This document shows positions 16,078 to 25,956 of a stretch of 32,582 bases of DNA, piece by piece. The DNA is from Cellulomonas endophytica (lineage in GTDB: Bacteria > Actinomycetota > Actinomycetes > Actinomycetales > Cellulomonadaceae). A model generated the notes under the pieces. The model did not search any database. It saw nothing but the letters and a program-made list of their open reading frames with translations, and was not told the DNA's origin. The position numbers were made by a program, and so were the translations under genes. The DNA is taken from assembly GCF_004123805.1 (NCBI RefSeq), contig NZ_RWJX01000040.1:1-32582 (forward strand), written 5' to 3'. Position 1 is the stretch's first letter. Each line of letters starts with the position of its first letter.

Positions 16078-18524
16078 GCGGCTCCCCCCGCCGGCGGCGT
16101 GGTCGTGGCCGTCCCGCCCCGCCGGCCGAGGCCCCGGCTGGCGCCCTGGCCGCGCCGGACCGTGCGGACGACGCCGACGACGAGCCCCACCGCCAGGACC
16201 GCGCCCACGACGGCCGTGCCGACGCTCTCGATCGTCGGCGAGAGCCGGGCCTCGAACGTGACGGGGGCGGAGACCGGCTCGCCGTCGGCGCCGGTGAGGA
16301 CGGCCGTGACGCGGACGTCGCAGTTGGCGCGGGCCTCGAAGGGCACGGGGACCGTGATCTCCCCGCCGGCGGGGACCGTCACCGCGGGGACGTCCCCGAC
16401 CCCGAGGCAGGCGGTCGCGGGCTCGACGCGCAGCAGGACGGTGGCGTCCGTGGGCAGGGAGCTGCGGACGGAGAAGCGGTAGGGCGCCTCCGCGGCGATG
16501 ACGTTCACCGTGCTCACGGGCGCGAGGTCCAGCCCGCCGCGGCGGGCGGCGAGCGCGTCGACGACCGTCGCGACGGCGGCCTCGCGCCCCTCGGGGTCGG
16601 ACCGCCAGGCCACCGAGAGGGGGGACAGGGCGGCCGCGTCGACGCCGTCGAGCAGGACGGCCGGGTCGGCCGCCACGCCCGCGAACGCGACCGTCGCGGC
16701 GCGCGCGTCGGCGAGGGCCCGCACCTGCGCGGCGGGGGCGGCCCCGGCCGACAGGTCCCGCGCCGGCGCGGACGAGGAGGCGGTGGGCGCCGGGTCCGCG
16801 CGGGTGCCCGACGGCGCGGGGGCGGGGGTCGCGGCCGCCTCGTCGCGGGCGCCGTCGACGAGACCCGACAGCGGCGTCGTCGTCACCCAGGGGGCCGCCG
16901 CCAGGGCGTCGAGGAGGGGGCCGGCGAGCGCGGGGTCGACCGCGGCGGCCCGGTCGGGCGCCACGAGCACGCCGCGCCCGGCCTCCGTGGCCGCCCGTGC
17001 GCGCACCGCGGTCTCGGCCAGGGCGCGCTGCGCGGCCGCGGCGGGCGTGAGCGGGGCGTCGTCGGGGTCCGTCCCGGCGCCCGCGAGCAGGTCGGAGAGC
17101 ACCGGGTCGGGCCCGACGACGGTGAGCGGTGCGCCCGCGGTCGTGACGGACCGGAGGGCGGCCCCGTCGCTCCCCGCCCCCGTGACGGCGACCGGCGCCG
17201 GCGGGGCGACGACGAGCCGGGCCCCCGCGGGTCCGGCGGCGGTCCACGCGCCCGAGCCGAGCAGGTCCTGCGTCGTGGCGTCGAGGGGGTCGGCCGACCA
17301 CACCAGCGGACCCTGGGTGGCGAGGTCCGTCGTGGCCGCCAGGTCCTGCGCGGCGGCGAGCAGCTCGCCGCGGCCGGCCCGCGCCACGGCCGCGACGTCG
17401 GGGTCGGCCCACGGCAGCGTCCACACCTCGTGGCCCTCGACGCCCGCCAGGGGGCCCCCGCCGGGCCCGTCGGCGTCCGCCCCGTCGCCCTCGGCACCCC
17501 TGCCGGCACCGGCCCCGGCCGCGCCGACGAGCACCGGGTCGACCGCGTAGGTGACGTCCCGCCCGGCGCCGAGCGCGAGCGCGTCGGCGGTGGCGTCCCC
17601 CAGGTCCGACGGCGACGGCGTCGTGCCGTCCGCGCCGGAGCCCTCGTCGCCGGCCGTGCCGGACCCCGTGCCGGACCCCGAGCCGCCGTCCGAGCTGCCG
17701 TCCGTGCCGTCCTCGCCCGGCTCCGCGGCCACGACCTCCCCCGGGGCGTCGGCCGCGCCGTCCGTCGCGGGGCCGGCCGGGTCCGCGGTCGCGTCGTCGG
17801 TCGCGTCGTCGGTCGCCCCGGCCGTCGCGTCGCCCGCGCCCGCCGTCGCGACCGGGGCGGCGAGGGGCTCCGCGGTGCCGGCCGGGAGCGCGACCGAGGC
17901 CGGGGCCGTCAGCGGCAGCAGCACGGCGACGCGTGCCTGCGGCAGCGTCCCCGCCGGCCGCCACAGCACGTAGGTCCGCACGAGCCCGACGAGCGTGCGG
18001 CCGACCGTCACGTCCACGGCCAGTCCGCGCGGTCCCCACACGTCGGGCAGGTCGAGCAGGCGGACGTCCGCCGCGGGCAGCGGGAGGTCGACGGTCGCCG
18101 ACGCCCCGGGGGCGAGGGTGCCCTCGACGACCGTCTGCGCGACGCGCTGCCCGGCGGACTCCGTCGGACCGGCGTCGGCCCAGGCCGCCACCTCGTCCGC
18201 CCCCGCCATGCGGAACCGCGACAGGAGCAGGGAGACGCGGGGGGAGTCGAGGTCCTCGTCGGAGTCGTTGCGGACGGTGGCGCGGACGAGGAGGTCCTGG
18301 CCGGGCTCGAGCACCTGGGGCGCCACGGCGTCGAGGCGGACCGTGACGGGCAGCGACGCCTCCTCGGCCGCCCGCGCGGCGGGTGCGGTGGCGACGCCGG
18401 CCACGACGGAGGCCAGGACGGCGACCGTCGGGGCCGCGACGAGGCCCAGCACCGTCGCGACGGCCGCCGTCACCGCGGCCAGGGCGCGCCCGCCACGGGG
18501 GCGGGCGGCCGCGCGCGCGGTCAC
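16074..18524 (-). CDS. DUF6049 family exported, membrane-anchored protein
   Basis: 816 residues. Function not established. An N-terminal signal sequence with two hydrophobic stretches (about 12-48) ends at an AxA-like site (ARA/AEE). A beta-rich region (VTVRLDAVAPQVLEPGQDL, TVRNDSDEDLDSP) recalls a domain for extracytoplasmic proteins. A disordered Ala/Asp/Thr/Gly stretch (about 210-310) follows, then alternating-type segments, and a second beta domain near FSVRSSLPTDATVLLRVEP. A membrane helix at about 765-788 and a basic cytoplasmic tail close the protein. The position between NUDIX and murJ is conserved in actinobacteria (the Rv3909 position in M. tuberculosis). 4-bp overlaps with both neighbours suggest coupled translation and a cell-envelope role (inference). 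Confidence 0.88.
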   Translation of the reverse strand: MTARAAARPRGGRALAAVTAAVATVLGLVAAPTVAVLASVVAGVATAPAARAAEEASLPVTVRLDAVAPQVLEPGQDLLVRATVRNDSDEDLDSPRVSLLLSRFRMAGADEVAAWADAGPTESAGQRVAQTVVEGTLAPGASATVDLPLPAADVRLLDLPDVWGPRGLAVDVTVGRTLVGLVRTYVLWRPAGTLPQARVAVLLPLTAPASVALPAGTAEPLAAPVATAGAGDATAGATDDATDDATADPAGPATDGAADAPGEVVAAEPGEDGTDGSSDGGSGSGTGSGTAGDEGSGADGTTPSPSDLGDATADALALGAGRDVTYAVDPVLVGAAGAGAGRGAEGDGADADGPGGGPLAGVEGHEVWTLPWADPDVAAVARAGRGELLAAAQDLAATTDLATQGPLVWSADPLDATTQDLLGSGAWTAAGPAGARLVVAPPAPVAVTGAGSDGAALRSVTTAGAPLTVVGPDPVLSDLLAGAGTDPDDAPLTPAAAAQRALAETAVRARAATEAGRGVLVAPDRAAAVDPALAGPLLDALAAAPWVTTTPLSGLVDGARDEAAATPAPAPSGTRADPAPTASSSAPARDLSAGAAPAAQVRALADARAATVAFAGVAADPAVLLDGVDAAALSPLSVAWRSDPEGREAAVATVVDALAARRGGLDLAPVSTVNVIAAEAPYRFSVRSSLPTDATVLLRVEPATACLGVGDVPAVTVPAGGEITVPVPFEARANCDVRVTAVLTGADGEPVSAPVTFEARLSPTIESVGTAVVGAVLAVGLVVGVVRTVRRGQGASRGLGRRGGTATTTPPAGGAA

Positions 18525-19093
18525 GGCGCGTCGACGAGGAGCGTCAGCGCGGTGTGGGCGAGCCGGCGCTCGTTGGGGTAGGCGAGCCGGTCGGGCAGCG
18601 CCGCGACGGGCACCCAGGCGGCGTCCTCGGCCTCGCCGTCGGGGTCGCCCTCCACGGACAGCTCGCCGCCGACGGCGCCGAGCAGGAAGTGGTGCACGAC
18701 CTTGTGCACGCGGCGGTCGTCGCCGCTGAACCAGTAGTCGATGACGCCGAGCCGGCGCAGGATCCGGCCGTCGATGCCGGTCTCCTCGGCGATCTCCCGG
18801 ACGGCCGCCTCCTCGGGCGTCTCGGCGCCCTCGAGGTGCCCCTTGGGCAGGCACCACTCGAGGCGGCCGGCCCGGTTGCGGCGCGCGATGACGGCCGCGA
18901 GGAAGACCCCGTCCTCCTGCGTCACGACGAGACCGCCGGCCGAGGTCTCGTCGACGACGGGCAGCGCCGTCGCCCGGCGCGGGGGCGTGGCCTGCGGGTC
19001 GATGCGCAGCGGGTGCCCGCCGGGCGGGTGGGGCGCGGGTCCGCGCGGCGCGGGGGCCCCCCGAGGGGCCGGGGGCGTCGCGGCGCTGGACAT
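18521..19093 (-). CDS. NUDIX hydrolase (MutT family)
   Basis: 190 residues. Complete NUDIX box at GHLEGAETPEEAAVREIAEE followed by TGI, fitting Gx5Ex7REUxEExGU, so the Mg-binding helix is intact. Such enzymes cleave nucleoside diphosphates linked to another group, for example oxidised nucleotides or dinucleoside polyphosphates; the substrate is not evident. The first 50 residues are proline/alanine-rich and outside the fold. The position matches M. tuberculosis mutT4 (Rv3908) between pcnA and the DUF6049 gene. ATG 19093 is used; a GTG three codons earlier (19102) is an alternative with no better ribosome-binding site. The stop overlaps the DUF6049 start (GTGA). It is first in the minus-strand cell-wall operon, divergent from pcnA. 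Confidence 0.9.
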   Translation of the reverse strand: MSSAATPPAPRGAPAPRGPAPHPPGGHPLRIDPQATPPRRATALPVVDETSAGGLVVTQEDGVFLAAVIARRNRAGRLEWCLPKGHLEGAETPEEAAVREIAEETGIDGRILRRLGVIDYWFSGDDRRVHKVVHHFLLGAVGGELSVEGDPDGEAEDAAWVPVAALPDRLAYPNERRLAHTALTLLVDAP

Positions 19094-19157
19094 GCCCGCC
19101 ACTGTAACCGCCGGACCTGCACCGCCCCTCCGTCCCCGCGTCCGCCGCGCGGTCCCG

Positions 19158-19241
19158 GCGGGTGCCGGGGCAGTCCTTGCGGGCGCCGGGGCCGTCCCCG
19201 CGGGCGCCGGGACCGTCCCTGCGGGCGCGCGGGCCGGTCTG
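19158..19241. repeat. 21-bp tandem repeat between NUDIX gene and pcnA
   Basis: Four units beginning at 19158, 19179, 19200 and 19221; unit close to gcgggcgccggggccgtccc plus one base. It fills about half of the 163-base divergent promoter region, so it may affect spacing or regulation of both genes. Confidence 0.85.
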
Positions 19242-19256
19242 GCAGGCTTGACCCCC

Positions 19257-20789
19257 GTGCCCGACCCTCTCGCCCCCGTGCCCGGACCCACCGCCGGCAG
19301 CCCCGTCGACGCCCCCGCGCCCGAGGCGGTCGAGGCGCTGCGCCGGCGGGCGCTCGCGGTCCTGGCGGCCCTCCCCGCGGAGGCCCGGGAGCTGGGCGAG
19401 CGGTTCCGCGCGGCGGGGCACGAGCTCGCGCTCGTCGGCGGTCCCGTGCGCGACGCCTTCCTCGGCCGGTCCTCGGCCGACCTCGACTTCGCCACCTCGG
19501 CGCCGCCGGAGGCGACGCAGGCGCTGCTCGCCCGGTGGGGCGACGCCCACTGGGACATCGGCAAGGCGTTCGGCACGATCGGGGCGCGGCGGCGCACGCG
19601 CGGCACGGGCCCCGACGTGGACGTCGTCGTCGAGGTGACGACCTACCGGACCGACCGCTACGACCCGGCGTCGCGCAAGCCCGTCGTCGAGTACGGCGAC
19701 AGCCTCGAGGGCGACCTCTCCCGCCGGGACTTCACGGTCAACGCCATGGCCGTGCGGCTGCCCGAGCTCGCCTTCGTCGACCCCTTCGGCGGCCTCGACG
19801 ACCTCGCGGCCGGCCTCCTGCGCACCCCGATCGCGCCCGACCGCTCCTTCGACGACGACCCGCTGCGGATGATGCGCGCCGCGCGCTTCGCCGCCCAGCT
19901 CGGGATGCGCCTGGACCCCGCCGCGGACGCCGCGATCCGTGCCATGGCGGACCGCATCTCCATCGTCTCCGCCGAGCGCGTGCGCGACGAGCTGGTCAAG
20001 CTCCTGCTGGCGGACCGGCCGCGGCCGGGGCTGGAGCTCCTCGTCGACTCCGGGCTGGCCGCGCACGTCCTGCCCGAGCTGCCCGCCCTCCAGCTCGAGA
20101 TCGACGAGCACCACCGGCACAAGGACGTCTACCAGCACTCGCTCACCGTGCTCGAGCGGGCGATCGCGCTCGAGACCGGCGCCGACGGCCCCGTGCCGCG
20201 CCCCGACCTCACCCTGCGGCTGGCGGCGCTGCTGCACGACGTCGGCAAGCCGCGGACCCGCCGCTTCGAGCCCGGCGGCGGCGTGAGCTTCCACCACCAC
20301 GAGGTCGTGGGCGCCAAGCTCGCCGCCGCCCGGCTCAAGGCCCTGCGCTTCGACCGGGCCACGGTGAAGGACGTCGCGCGGCTGACGGAGCTGCACCTGC
20401 GCTTCCACGGCTACGGCGAGGGCGAGTGGACCGACAGCGCGGTGCGCCGCTACGTCACGGACGCCGGCCCGCTGCTCGAGCGCCTGCACCGTCTGACCCG
20501 CTCGGACTGCACCACGCGCAACGTCCGCAAGGCGCACCGGCTCCAGGCCGCCTACGACGACCTGGAGACCCGCATCGTCCGGCTCCAGGAGGCGGAGGAG
20601 CTCGCCGCGGTGCGGCCGGACCTCGACGGCACGCAGATCATGGCCGCCCTCGGGCTGCCGCCCGGGCGGGAGGTCGGCGAGGCGTACCGGTACCTGCTCG
20701 GCCTGCGGATGGACCGGGGCCCGCTCGGGGAGGACGTCGCCCGCGAGGAGCTGCTGCGCTGGTGGGCGGCGCGCACGCCCCCCGCCTGA
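19257..20789 (+). CDS. pcnA: CCA tRNA nucleotidyltransferase (class II, PcnA-like)
   Basis: 510 residues. Adds or repairs the 3' CCA end of tRNAs from CTP and ATP without a template. The nucleotidyltransferase head shows LVGGPVRDAFLG and the metal-binding DLDFATS (about residues 60-82), followed by RRDFTVNAMA and FDDDPLRMMRAARFAAQLG, both typical of class II CCA enzymes. The C-terminal half carries an HD-type domain with LLHDVGKPRTRR and HHHEVVG, common in actinobacterial versions. About 45 low-complexity residues precede the head. GTG 19257 is chosen with modest confidence: it has no ribosome-binding site, and a CAGGCT at 19243-19248 could be a -10 element giving a leaderless message. A second GTG lies 24 bases later. 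Convergent with the LOV-phosphatase gene, 13 bases apart. Confidence 0.93.
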   Translation: MPDPLAPVPGPTAGSPVDAPAPEAVEALRRRALAVLAALPAEARELGERFRAAGHELALVGGPVRDAFLGRSSADLDFATSAPPEATQALLARWGDAHWDIGKAFGTIGARRRTRGTGPDVDVVVEVTTYRTDRYDPASRKPVVEYGDSLEGDLSRRDFTVNAMAVRLPELAFVDPFGGLDDLAAGLLRTPIAPDRSFDDDPLRMMRAARFAAQLGMRLDPAADAAIRAMADRISIVSAERVRDELVKLLLADRPRPGLELLVDSGLAAHVLPELPALQLEIDEHHRHKDVYQHSLTVLERAIALETGADGPVPRPDLTLRLAALLHDVGKPRTRRFEPGGGVSFHHHEVVGAKLAAARLKALRFDRATVKDVARLTELHLRFHGYGEGEWTDSAVRRYVTDAGPLLERLHRLTRSDCTTRNVRKAHRLQAAYDDLETRIVRLQEAEELAAVRPDLDGTQIMAALGLPPGREVGEAYRYLLGLRMDRGPLGEDVAREELLRWWAARTPPA

Positions 20790-20802
20790 GGCGCGCGCGC
20801 CG

Positions 20803-22461
20803 TCACAGGTGGCGCATCACCAGCAGGCACATGTCGTCCTCGGGCCGCTCGGCGACGAGCCGGTCGACGAGGTGGTCGCGCACCGCGGCGGACCCCGCCT
20901 CGGCCGGCGCCTCCGCCAGGGCCCGCTCGAGCTCGCGGATGCCGTCGGCGAGCGGGCGGTCCCGGCGCTCGACGAGGCCGTCGGTGTAGGCGACGAGCAC
21001 CGCGCCCGGCTCGAGGCGCACGCTGCTCTCGGCGTCCGCGCGGAGCGGCCCGAGCCCGAGGGGCCGGGTGCGCGACCCCTCGAGCCGCTCGACGGCCCCC
21101 GACGGCCGGCGCACGAGGACGGGCGGGTGGCCGGCGCTGGCGTAGGCGAGGGCCGCGCCGCTGCCGTCCTGCGCCCAGGTGAGGTAGACCGCCGTGGCGA
21201 CGGCCCCGATGTCGAGCGCGCGCACGAGCTCGTCGACGTCCGCCAGGGCCGCCGCCGGCGGGGCCTCGCGCCACGCGGTGGTGCGGAGCATGGAGCGCAG
21301 CTGACCCATGGCGGCGGCGGCCTGCATGTCGTGGCCCATGACGTCGCCGACCGCGACGCCGACCCGGCCCGACTTCAGGGGCAGCACGTCGAACCAGTCG
21401 CCGCCGACCTCGGCGCGCAGGCCCGAGGGGAGGTACGTCGCGGCGAGGTCGAGGCCGGGCACGTCGGGGATCTCGGGCAGCAGGCTGTGCTGCAGGGTGA
21501 GGGCGGACCGGCGCTCGCGCAGGTAGAGGCGCACGTTGTCCAGGGCGAGCCCGGCCCGACGCCCCAGGTGCGCGGCCGTCACGACCGTGTCGGAGCCGAA
21601 GGCACCGCGCCGCTCGTGCACGAGGCACAGCGCGCCGAGCACCCGGCCGCGGGCGCGCAGCGGCACGACGAGCGCGCTGCCCAGGCCGAGCGCGCGCAGG
21701 TGCTCGAGCTGCTCCGGGGTCGTCCGGTGCACGAGCCCCGCGGTGTCGACGTCGAACGGCGTGCTCACGAGCGGGTCCTTCCCCGTGAGGGCCGCGTTGA
21801 CCGACGGCGAGCGGGTCAGCCACCCGACCGTGTCGTGCTCGAGGGCGTCGGCCGCCGGCCGGCGGTGGGGGTCGGCGACGGCCACGTGGAGACGCTCGAC
21901 CCGCCCGACCTCGTCCGTCATGACGACGAAGCCCCACGTCGCCAGCGCGGGGACCACGGCGTCGGCGAGCGCAGCCACCGCGTCGTCGTAGTCCAGGTGC
22001 GCGGCCACGGAGTCCGTCACGCGGGCCAGCAGCTCCAGCCGCACGGTCGTGGCCTGCGCCAGGGCGAGGCGGTCGTCGCGGTCGCGCTCGGCACGGACGC
22101 GCCCGGTCACGTCCGCCTGCACCGCGATGCGGTGGGTCATGGCGCCGGCCTCGTCGAGCACGGGGCTGATGACCATCTGGTTCCAGAACGGCGTGCCGTC
22201 CTTGCGGTGGTTGAGCAGCGTCTCCGTGACCGTGCGCGTGCCCGACTCGGCCAGCGCGAGGCGCCGCGCGGCGGCCCGGTCGGTGCCCTCCCCCTGGAGG
22301 AAGCGGCAGTTGCGGCCGACGACCTCCTCCGGCGCGTAGCCCGTCAGCGCGACGAAGGCGTCGTTCACCCACACGACGGGCTCGTCGCGCTGGTGCGGGT
22401 CGGACAGCGCGACCGCCACGCCGGAGGTCCGCAGCGCGCGCAGCAGGAGCGGGTCGCTCAC
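20803..22461 (-). CDS. LOV-GAF-PPM (SpoIIE-type) protein phosphatase, probable blue-light sensor
   Basis: 552 residues, three modules. Residues about 10-120 are a LOV-type PAS domain with the full photochemistry motif GRNCRFLQ: Cys52 would form the flavin adduct, with flavin-contacting Asn51, Gln56, Asn84 and Asn94 (NHRKDGTPFWN) and the signalling Gln115 (AVQAD). Residues about 150-310 fit a GAF domain. Residues about 330-552 are a PPM/SpoIIE phosphatase with GGDWFD (Asp355, Asp358), GDVMGHD, SAGHPP, YTDGLVERRD and EDDMCLL. Such phosphatases usually dephosphorylate anti-sigma-factor antagonists and so release sigma-B-like factors; no such partner is seen nearby. GTG 22461 overlaps the MFS gene stop (GTGA). 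Blue-light sensing is inferred from the conserved residues. Confidence 0.92.
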   Translation of the reverse strand: MSDPLLLRALRTSGVAVALSDPHQRDEPVVWVNDAFVALTGYAPEEVVGRNCRFLQGEGTDRAAARRLALAESGTRTVTETLLNHRKDGTPFWNQMVISPVLDEAGAMTHRIAVQADVTGRVRAERDRDDRLALAQATTVRLELLARVTDSVAAHLDYDDAVAALADAVVPALATWGFVVMTDEVGRVERLHVAVADPHRRPAADALEHDTVGWLTRSPSVNAALTGKDPLVSTPFDVDTAGLVHRTTPEQLEHLRALGLGSALVVPLRARGRVLGALCLVHERRGAFGSDTVVTAAHLGRRAGLALDNVRLYLRERRSALTLQHSLLPEIPDVPGLDLAATYLPSGLRAEVGGDWFDVLPLKSGRVGVAVGDVMGHDMQAAAAMGQLRSMLRTTAWREAPPAAALADVDELVRALDIGAVATAVYLTWAQDGSGAALAYASAGHPPVLVRRPSGAVERLEGSRTRPLGLGPLRADAESSVRLEPGAVLVAYTDGLVERRDRPLADGIRELERALAEAPAEAGSAAVRDHLVDRLVAERPEDDMCLLVMRHL

Positions 22462-23834
22462 GCGCGCACCTCCCCCGTCGTCGTGCCCGTCGTCGTGCCC
22501 GTCGTCGTGCCGGTCGTCGTGCCGGTCGTCGTCCCGGTCGCCGGGCCCGCGAGGTGCGCCGGGACCTGCCGGGGCAGCCTCCGGAAGACCGCCGCACCGG
22601 CACCGTAGGCGAGCGCGAGGACGACGGACAGCACGGGGCTCCAGCCGTCGTCAGGCAGCGCGAGCGCGCCGAGCGCGGCGGCGAGGACGAAGGCCGCGTT
22701 GTAGAGGACGTCGTAGAGCGCGAAGGCCCGCCCGCGGTACGCGTCTGGGGTGTCCCGCTGGACGACGGTGTCGACGGCGATCTTCGTGCCCTGGGCGGCC
22801 AGCCCCAGGACGGCCGCCGCTGCCAGGACGGTCCCGTGCCGCACGGGCGGCACGAGGAGGAGCTGGCTGACCGCCGCCACCCCGAGGCACAGCACGACCC
22901 AGCGCTGCGGGCCGAGCCGCGGGCTGACCACGGGCGTGAGCACGACGGCCGCCGCGAAGCCGAGGGCCGTGGCCCCGAGCACGCCCGCGAAGACGCGCAG
23001 CCCCTCGTCGGGGTCCGCGGGGTCCGCGAGGAGGTTCCGCGCGATGAGGACCGAGGCGATGAACACGGTGCCGTAGAGGAACCGGTGCCACGCCATGACG
23101 CCGAGGGCCGCGGCCGGGGTGCGCCGCGCGACGAGCGTGCCGACGCCCTCGCCCAGGCCGCGGCCGAGCGTCCGGAGCGCCGTGGCCAGCGCCCGGGCGT
23201 CGGCCCGCCGGTCCGGGCCGAGCGCCTCGCGGTCCCAGCCGGCGGCCACGAGCGAGGCGACGGCCATGAGCAGCGCCGCGGCGACGAGCGTGCCCGCGTC
23301 CCGCGGCGCCCCGGCCGGCACGAGCAGCCCGACGAGGAGCCCGAGCCCGGCGCCGACCCCCGAGGCGGCGGTGCCGAGCGTGGGGGTGACGGCGTTCGCG
23401 GTGAGGAGCAGCGGGCCGTCGACGAGCCGCGGCAGCGCGGTCGACAGCGCGGCGAGCAGGAAGCGGTTGACGGACAGGCAGACGAGCGCGAGCACGTAGA
23501 CCGCCGGGCCGACGCCCACGGTGAGGACCAGGCCCGCGACGACGAGCGCCAGCGCGGCCCGGACGAGGTTCCCGACGACGAGCACCTGCCGCCGCCGCCA
23601 GCGGTCGAGCAGCACCCCGGCCCACGGCCCGACGACGGTGAAGGGCAGCAGCAGCACCGCGAAGGCCGCGGCGACGCCCGTCGCGGTGCTCGCGGTCTCC
23701 GGCGAGAAGAAGAACAGCGTCGCGAGGCCGATCTGGAACAGCCCGTCGCCGGACTGGCTCGCCAGGCGCACCCCGAGCAGCCGCCGGAAGCCGGCGAGCG
23801 GCCACAGGGCCCGCAGGTCGCCGAGCACGCGCAC
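22458..23834 (-). CDS. Major facilitator superfamily transporter with repeat tail
   Basis: 458 residues with about 12 hydrophobic segments; MFS type of the drug- or metabolite-exporter kind. The loop after the second hydrophobic segment reads PWAGVLLDRWRRRQV, matching the MFS motif A pattern, and a related segment (DTVVQRDTPDAYRGRAFALYD) lies in the second half. The substrate cannot be told. The last 30 residues hold five Gly-Thr-Thr-Thr repeats from a 12-bp DNA repeat. GTG 23834 lies just after a TAGGCT (-10-like) at 23846-23841 and has no ribosome-binding site, so the message may be leaderless. It overlaps the LOV-phosphatase gene by 4 bp, so the two form a unit; whether transport is linked to light signalling is unknown. 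Confidence 0.86.
   Translation of the reverse strand: MRVLGDLRALWPLAGFRRLLGVRLASQSGDGLFQIGLATLFFFSPETASTATGVAAAFAVLLLPFTVVGPWAGVLLDRWRRRQVLVVGNLVRAALALVVAGLVLTVGVGPAVYVLALVCLSVNRFLLAALSTALPRLVDGPLLLTANAVTPTLGTAASGVGAGLGLLVGLLVPAGAPRDAGTLVAAALLMAVASLVAAGWDREALGPDRRADARALATALRTLGRGLGEGVGTLVARRTPAAALGVMAWHRFLYGTVFIASVLIARNLLADPADPDEGLRVFAGVLGATALGFAAAVVLTPVVSPRLGPQRWVVLCLGVAAVSQLLLVPPVRHGTVLAAAAVLGLAAQGTKIAVDTVVQRDTPDAYRGRAFALYDVLYNAAFVLAAALGALALPDDGWSPVLSVVLALAYGAGAAVFRRLPRQVPAHLAGPATGTTTGTTTGTTTGTTTGTTTGEVRA
22474..22545. repeat. 12-bp tandem repeat at the 3' end of the MFS gene
   Basis: Six units starting at 22474, near cccgtcgtcgtg / ccggtcgtcgtg; the first three are identical. On the minus strand they encode Gly-Thr-Thr-Thr repeats. 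The array lies just upstream of the phosphatase start, where its ribosome-binding site would be. Confidence 0.88.
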
Positions 23835-23840
23835 CCGCCG

Positions 23841-23846
23841 AGCCTA
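23841..23846 (-). promoter_or_regulatory. Probable -10 element of the MFS-phosphatase operon
   Basis: TAGGCT on the minus strand, 6 bases before the GTG at 23834, giving a start of transcription at or next to the start codon (leaderless). No strong -35 is visible. Confidence 0.4.
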
Positions 23847-23901
23847 GTGCCGCACGCCGACGCGACGGTCGGGCCGGTCGGGTCGGTCGGGCCGGACGCC
23901 C

Positions 23902-23939
23902 GCAGGGGTGGTGCCGGCCGCAGCCCGCACCACCCCTGC
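23902..23939. terminator. Strong hairpin terminator after ino1
   Basis: gcaggggtggtgc (23902-23914) and gcaccacccctgc (23927-23939) form a perfect 13-bp stem with a 12-base loop, starting 23 bases after the ino1 stop. It should separate padR-ino1 from the MFS operon. Confidence 0.85.
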
Positions 23940-23962
23940 CGTCACCGCGGTCGGGTCGAGGC

Positions 23963-25047
<1,085 letters not shown>

Positions 25048-25051
<4 letters not shown>

Positions 25052-25710
25052 CCTCGCTCCTTCTGGGTGGTGCGCCCCGCGTCGAGGGCAGGAGGGTCCT
25101 GCCGCACGTCGCTGGCGTCGGTGGTGCCGGTGGCGGCCGGACGGCCGTCCCCGGGGGTCGCACGGCGGACGCCGCGCTCGTTGTCGATCAGCTCGTCGAG
25201 CCAGCGGACCTCGCGCTCGACGAGGTCGAGCCCGTGGCGCTGGAGCTCGAGGGTGTACTCGTCCATGCGCTCGCGGGTGCGGGCGACGGACTGGCGCACG
25301 GACTCCAGGCGCTCCGTGAGGCGGGAGCGCCGTCCCTCGAGGATGCGGAGCCGGGTCTCGGCGTCCGTCTGCCCGAAGAACGCGAAGCGCACGTCGAACT
25401 GCTCGTCCTCCCACGCCGCGGGGCCGGAGGTCGCCAGCAGCGCGCCCAGGTGCTCCTTGCCCTCGGTCGTGAGCTCGTAGACGATCCGCGCGCGCTTCGT
25501 CGAGACCGCCGGCCCGTCGCCCGTGTCCGTCCCCTCGATCCAGCCCTGCGCCACGAGGGCGCGCAGGCAGGGGTAGAGGGAGCCGTACGAGAGGGCGCGG
25601 AAGGAGCCGAGCACGAGGTTCAGGCGCTTGCGCAGCTCGTACCCGTGCATGGGCGACTCGTGGAGCAGGCCCAGGACGGCGGTCTCGAGCACCTCGGTGC
25701 GTGAGCGCAT
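25048..25710 (-). CDS. PadR-family transcriptional regulator
   Basis: 220 residues. The N-terminal winged helix-turn-helix shows the PadR signature: [20 protein letters not shown], then [18 protein letters not shown] and the wing [11 protein letters not shown] (residues about 10-85). A long coiled-coil helical region (about 110-185) provides dimerisation, as in the larger PadR-s2/AphA-like members, followed by a disordered tail. It probably represses its own operon, which includes ino1; no ligand is evident. ATG 25710 has AGGAGG at 6-base spacing. The frame is open further upstream across the promoter region but lacks conservation. The position matches Rv0047c next to ino1 in M. tuberculosis. 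Confidence 0.93.
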
Positions 25711-25761
25711 CGTCGACCTCCTCCCCGCCGTCGCCCCGCCCGCGGGGCGGAGAGCGTTGCT

Positions 25762-25784
25762 CGATGTATCGAATGGATACATCG
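25762..25784. promoter_or_regulatory. PadR-type operator upstream of padR-ino1
   Basis: Perfect inverted repeat: cgatgtatc (25762-25770), spacer gaatg, gatacatcg (25776-25784). The ATGTAT...ATACAT core is the classic PadR binding pattern. It lies 51 bases before the padR ATG and about 230 before ponA, so it most likely controls padR-ino1. It is one of the most AT-rich spots in the window. Confidence 0.85.
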
Positions 25785-25956
25785 GGAGAGTAGGCCGACG
25801 GTCGCCGGGGCACAACCGGCCGCCCCGCGCGCGGGGCGTGGCCCGTGTGGGGATCGTGTGCAGGATCGGGGGCCGACCTGCGGCGATCGGGGGCGGACCC
25901 GGGCGCGGCGGACCCCGGCCGGCGTCCGCGCGCGACGATGCGGGGGCTGCCGCTCG

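Noticed and set aside
16078..18039. N-terminal extension of murJ over the DUF6049 gene
   Set aside because: The extension is out of frame with DUF6049, which is well supported, and murJ starts at the GTGA overlap.
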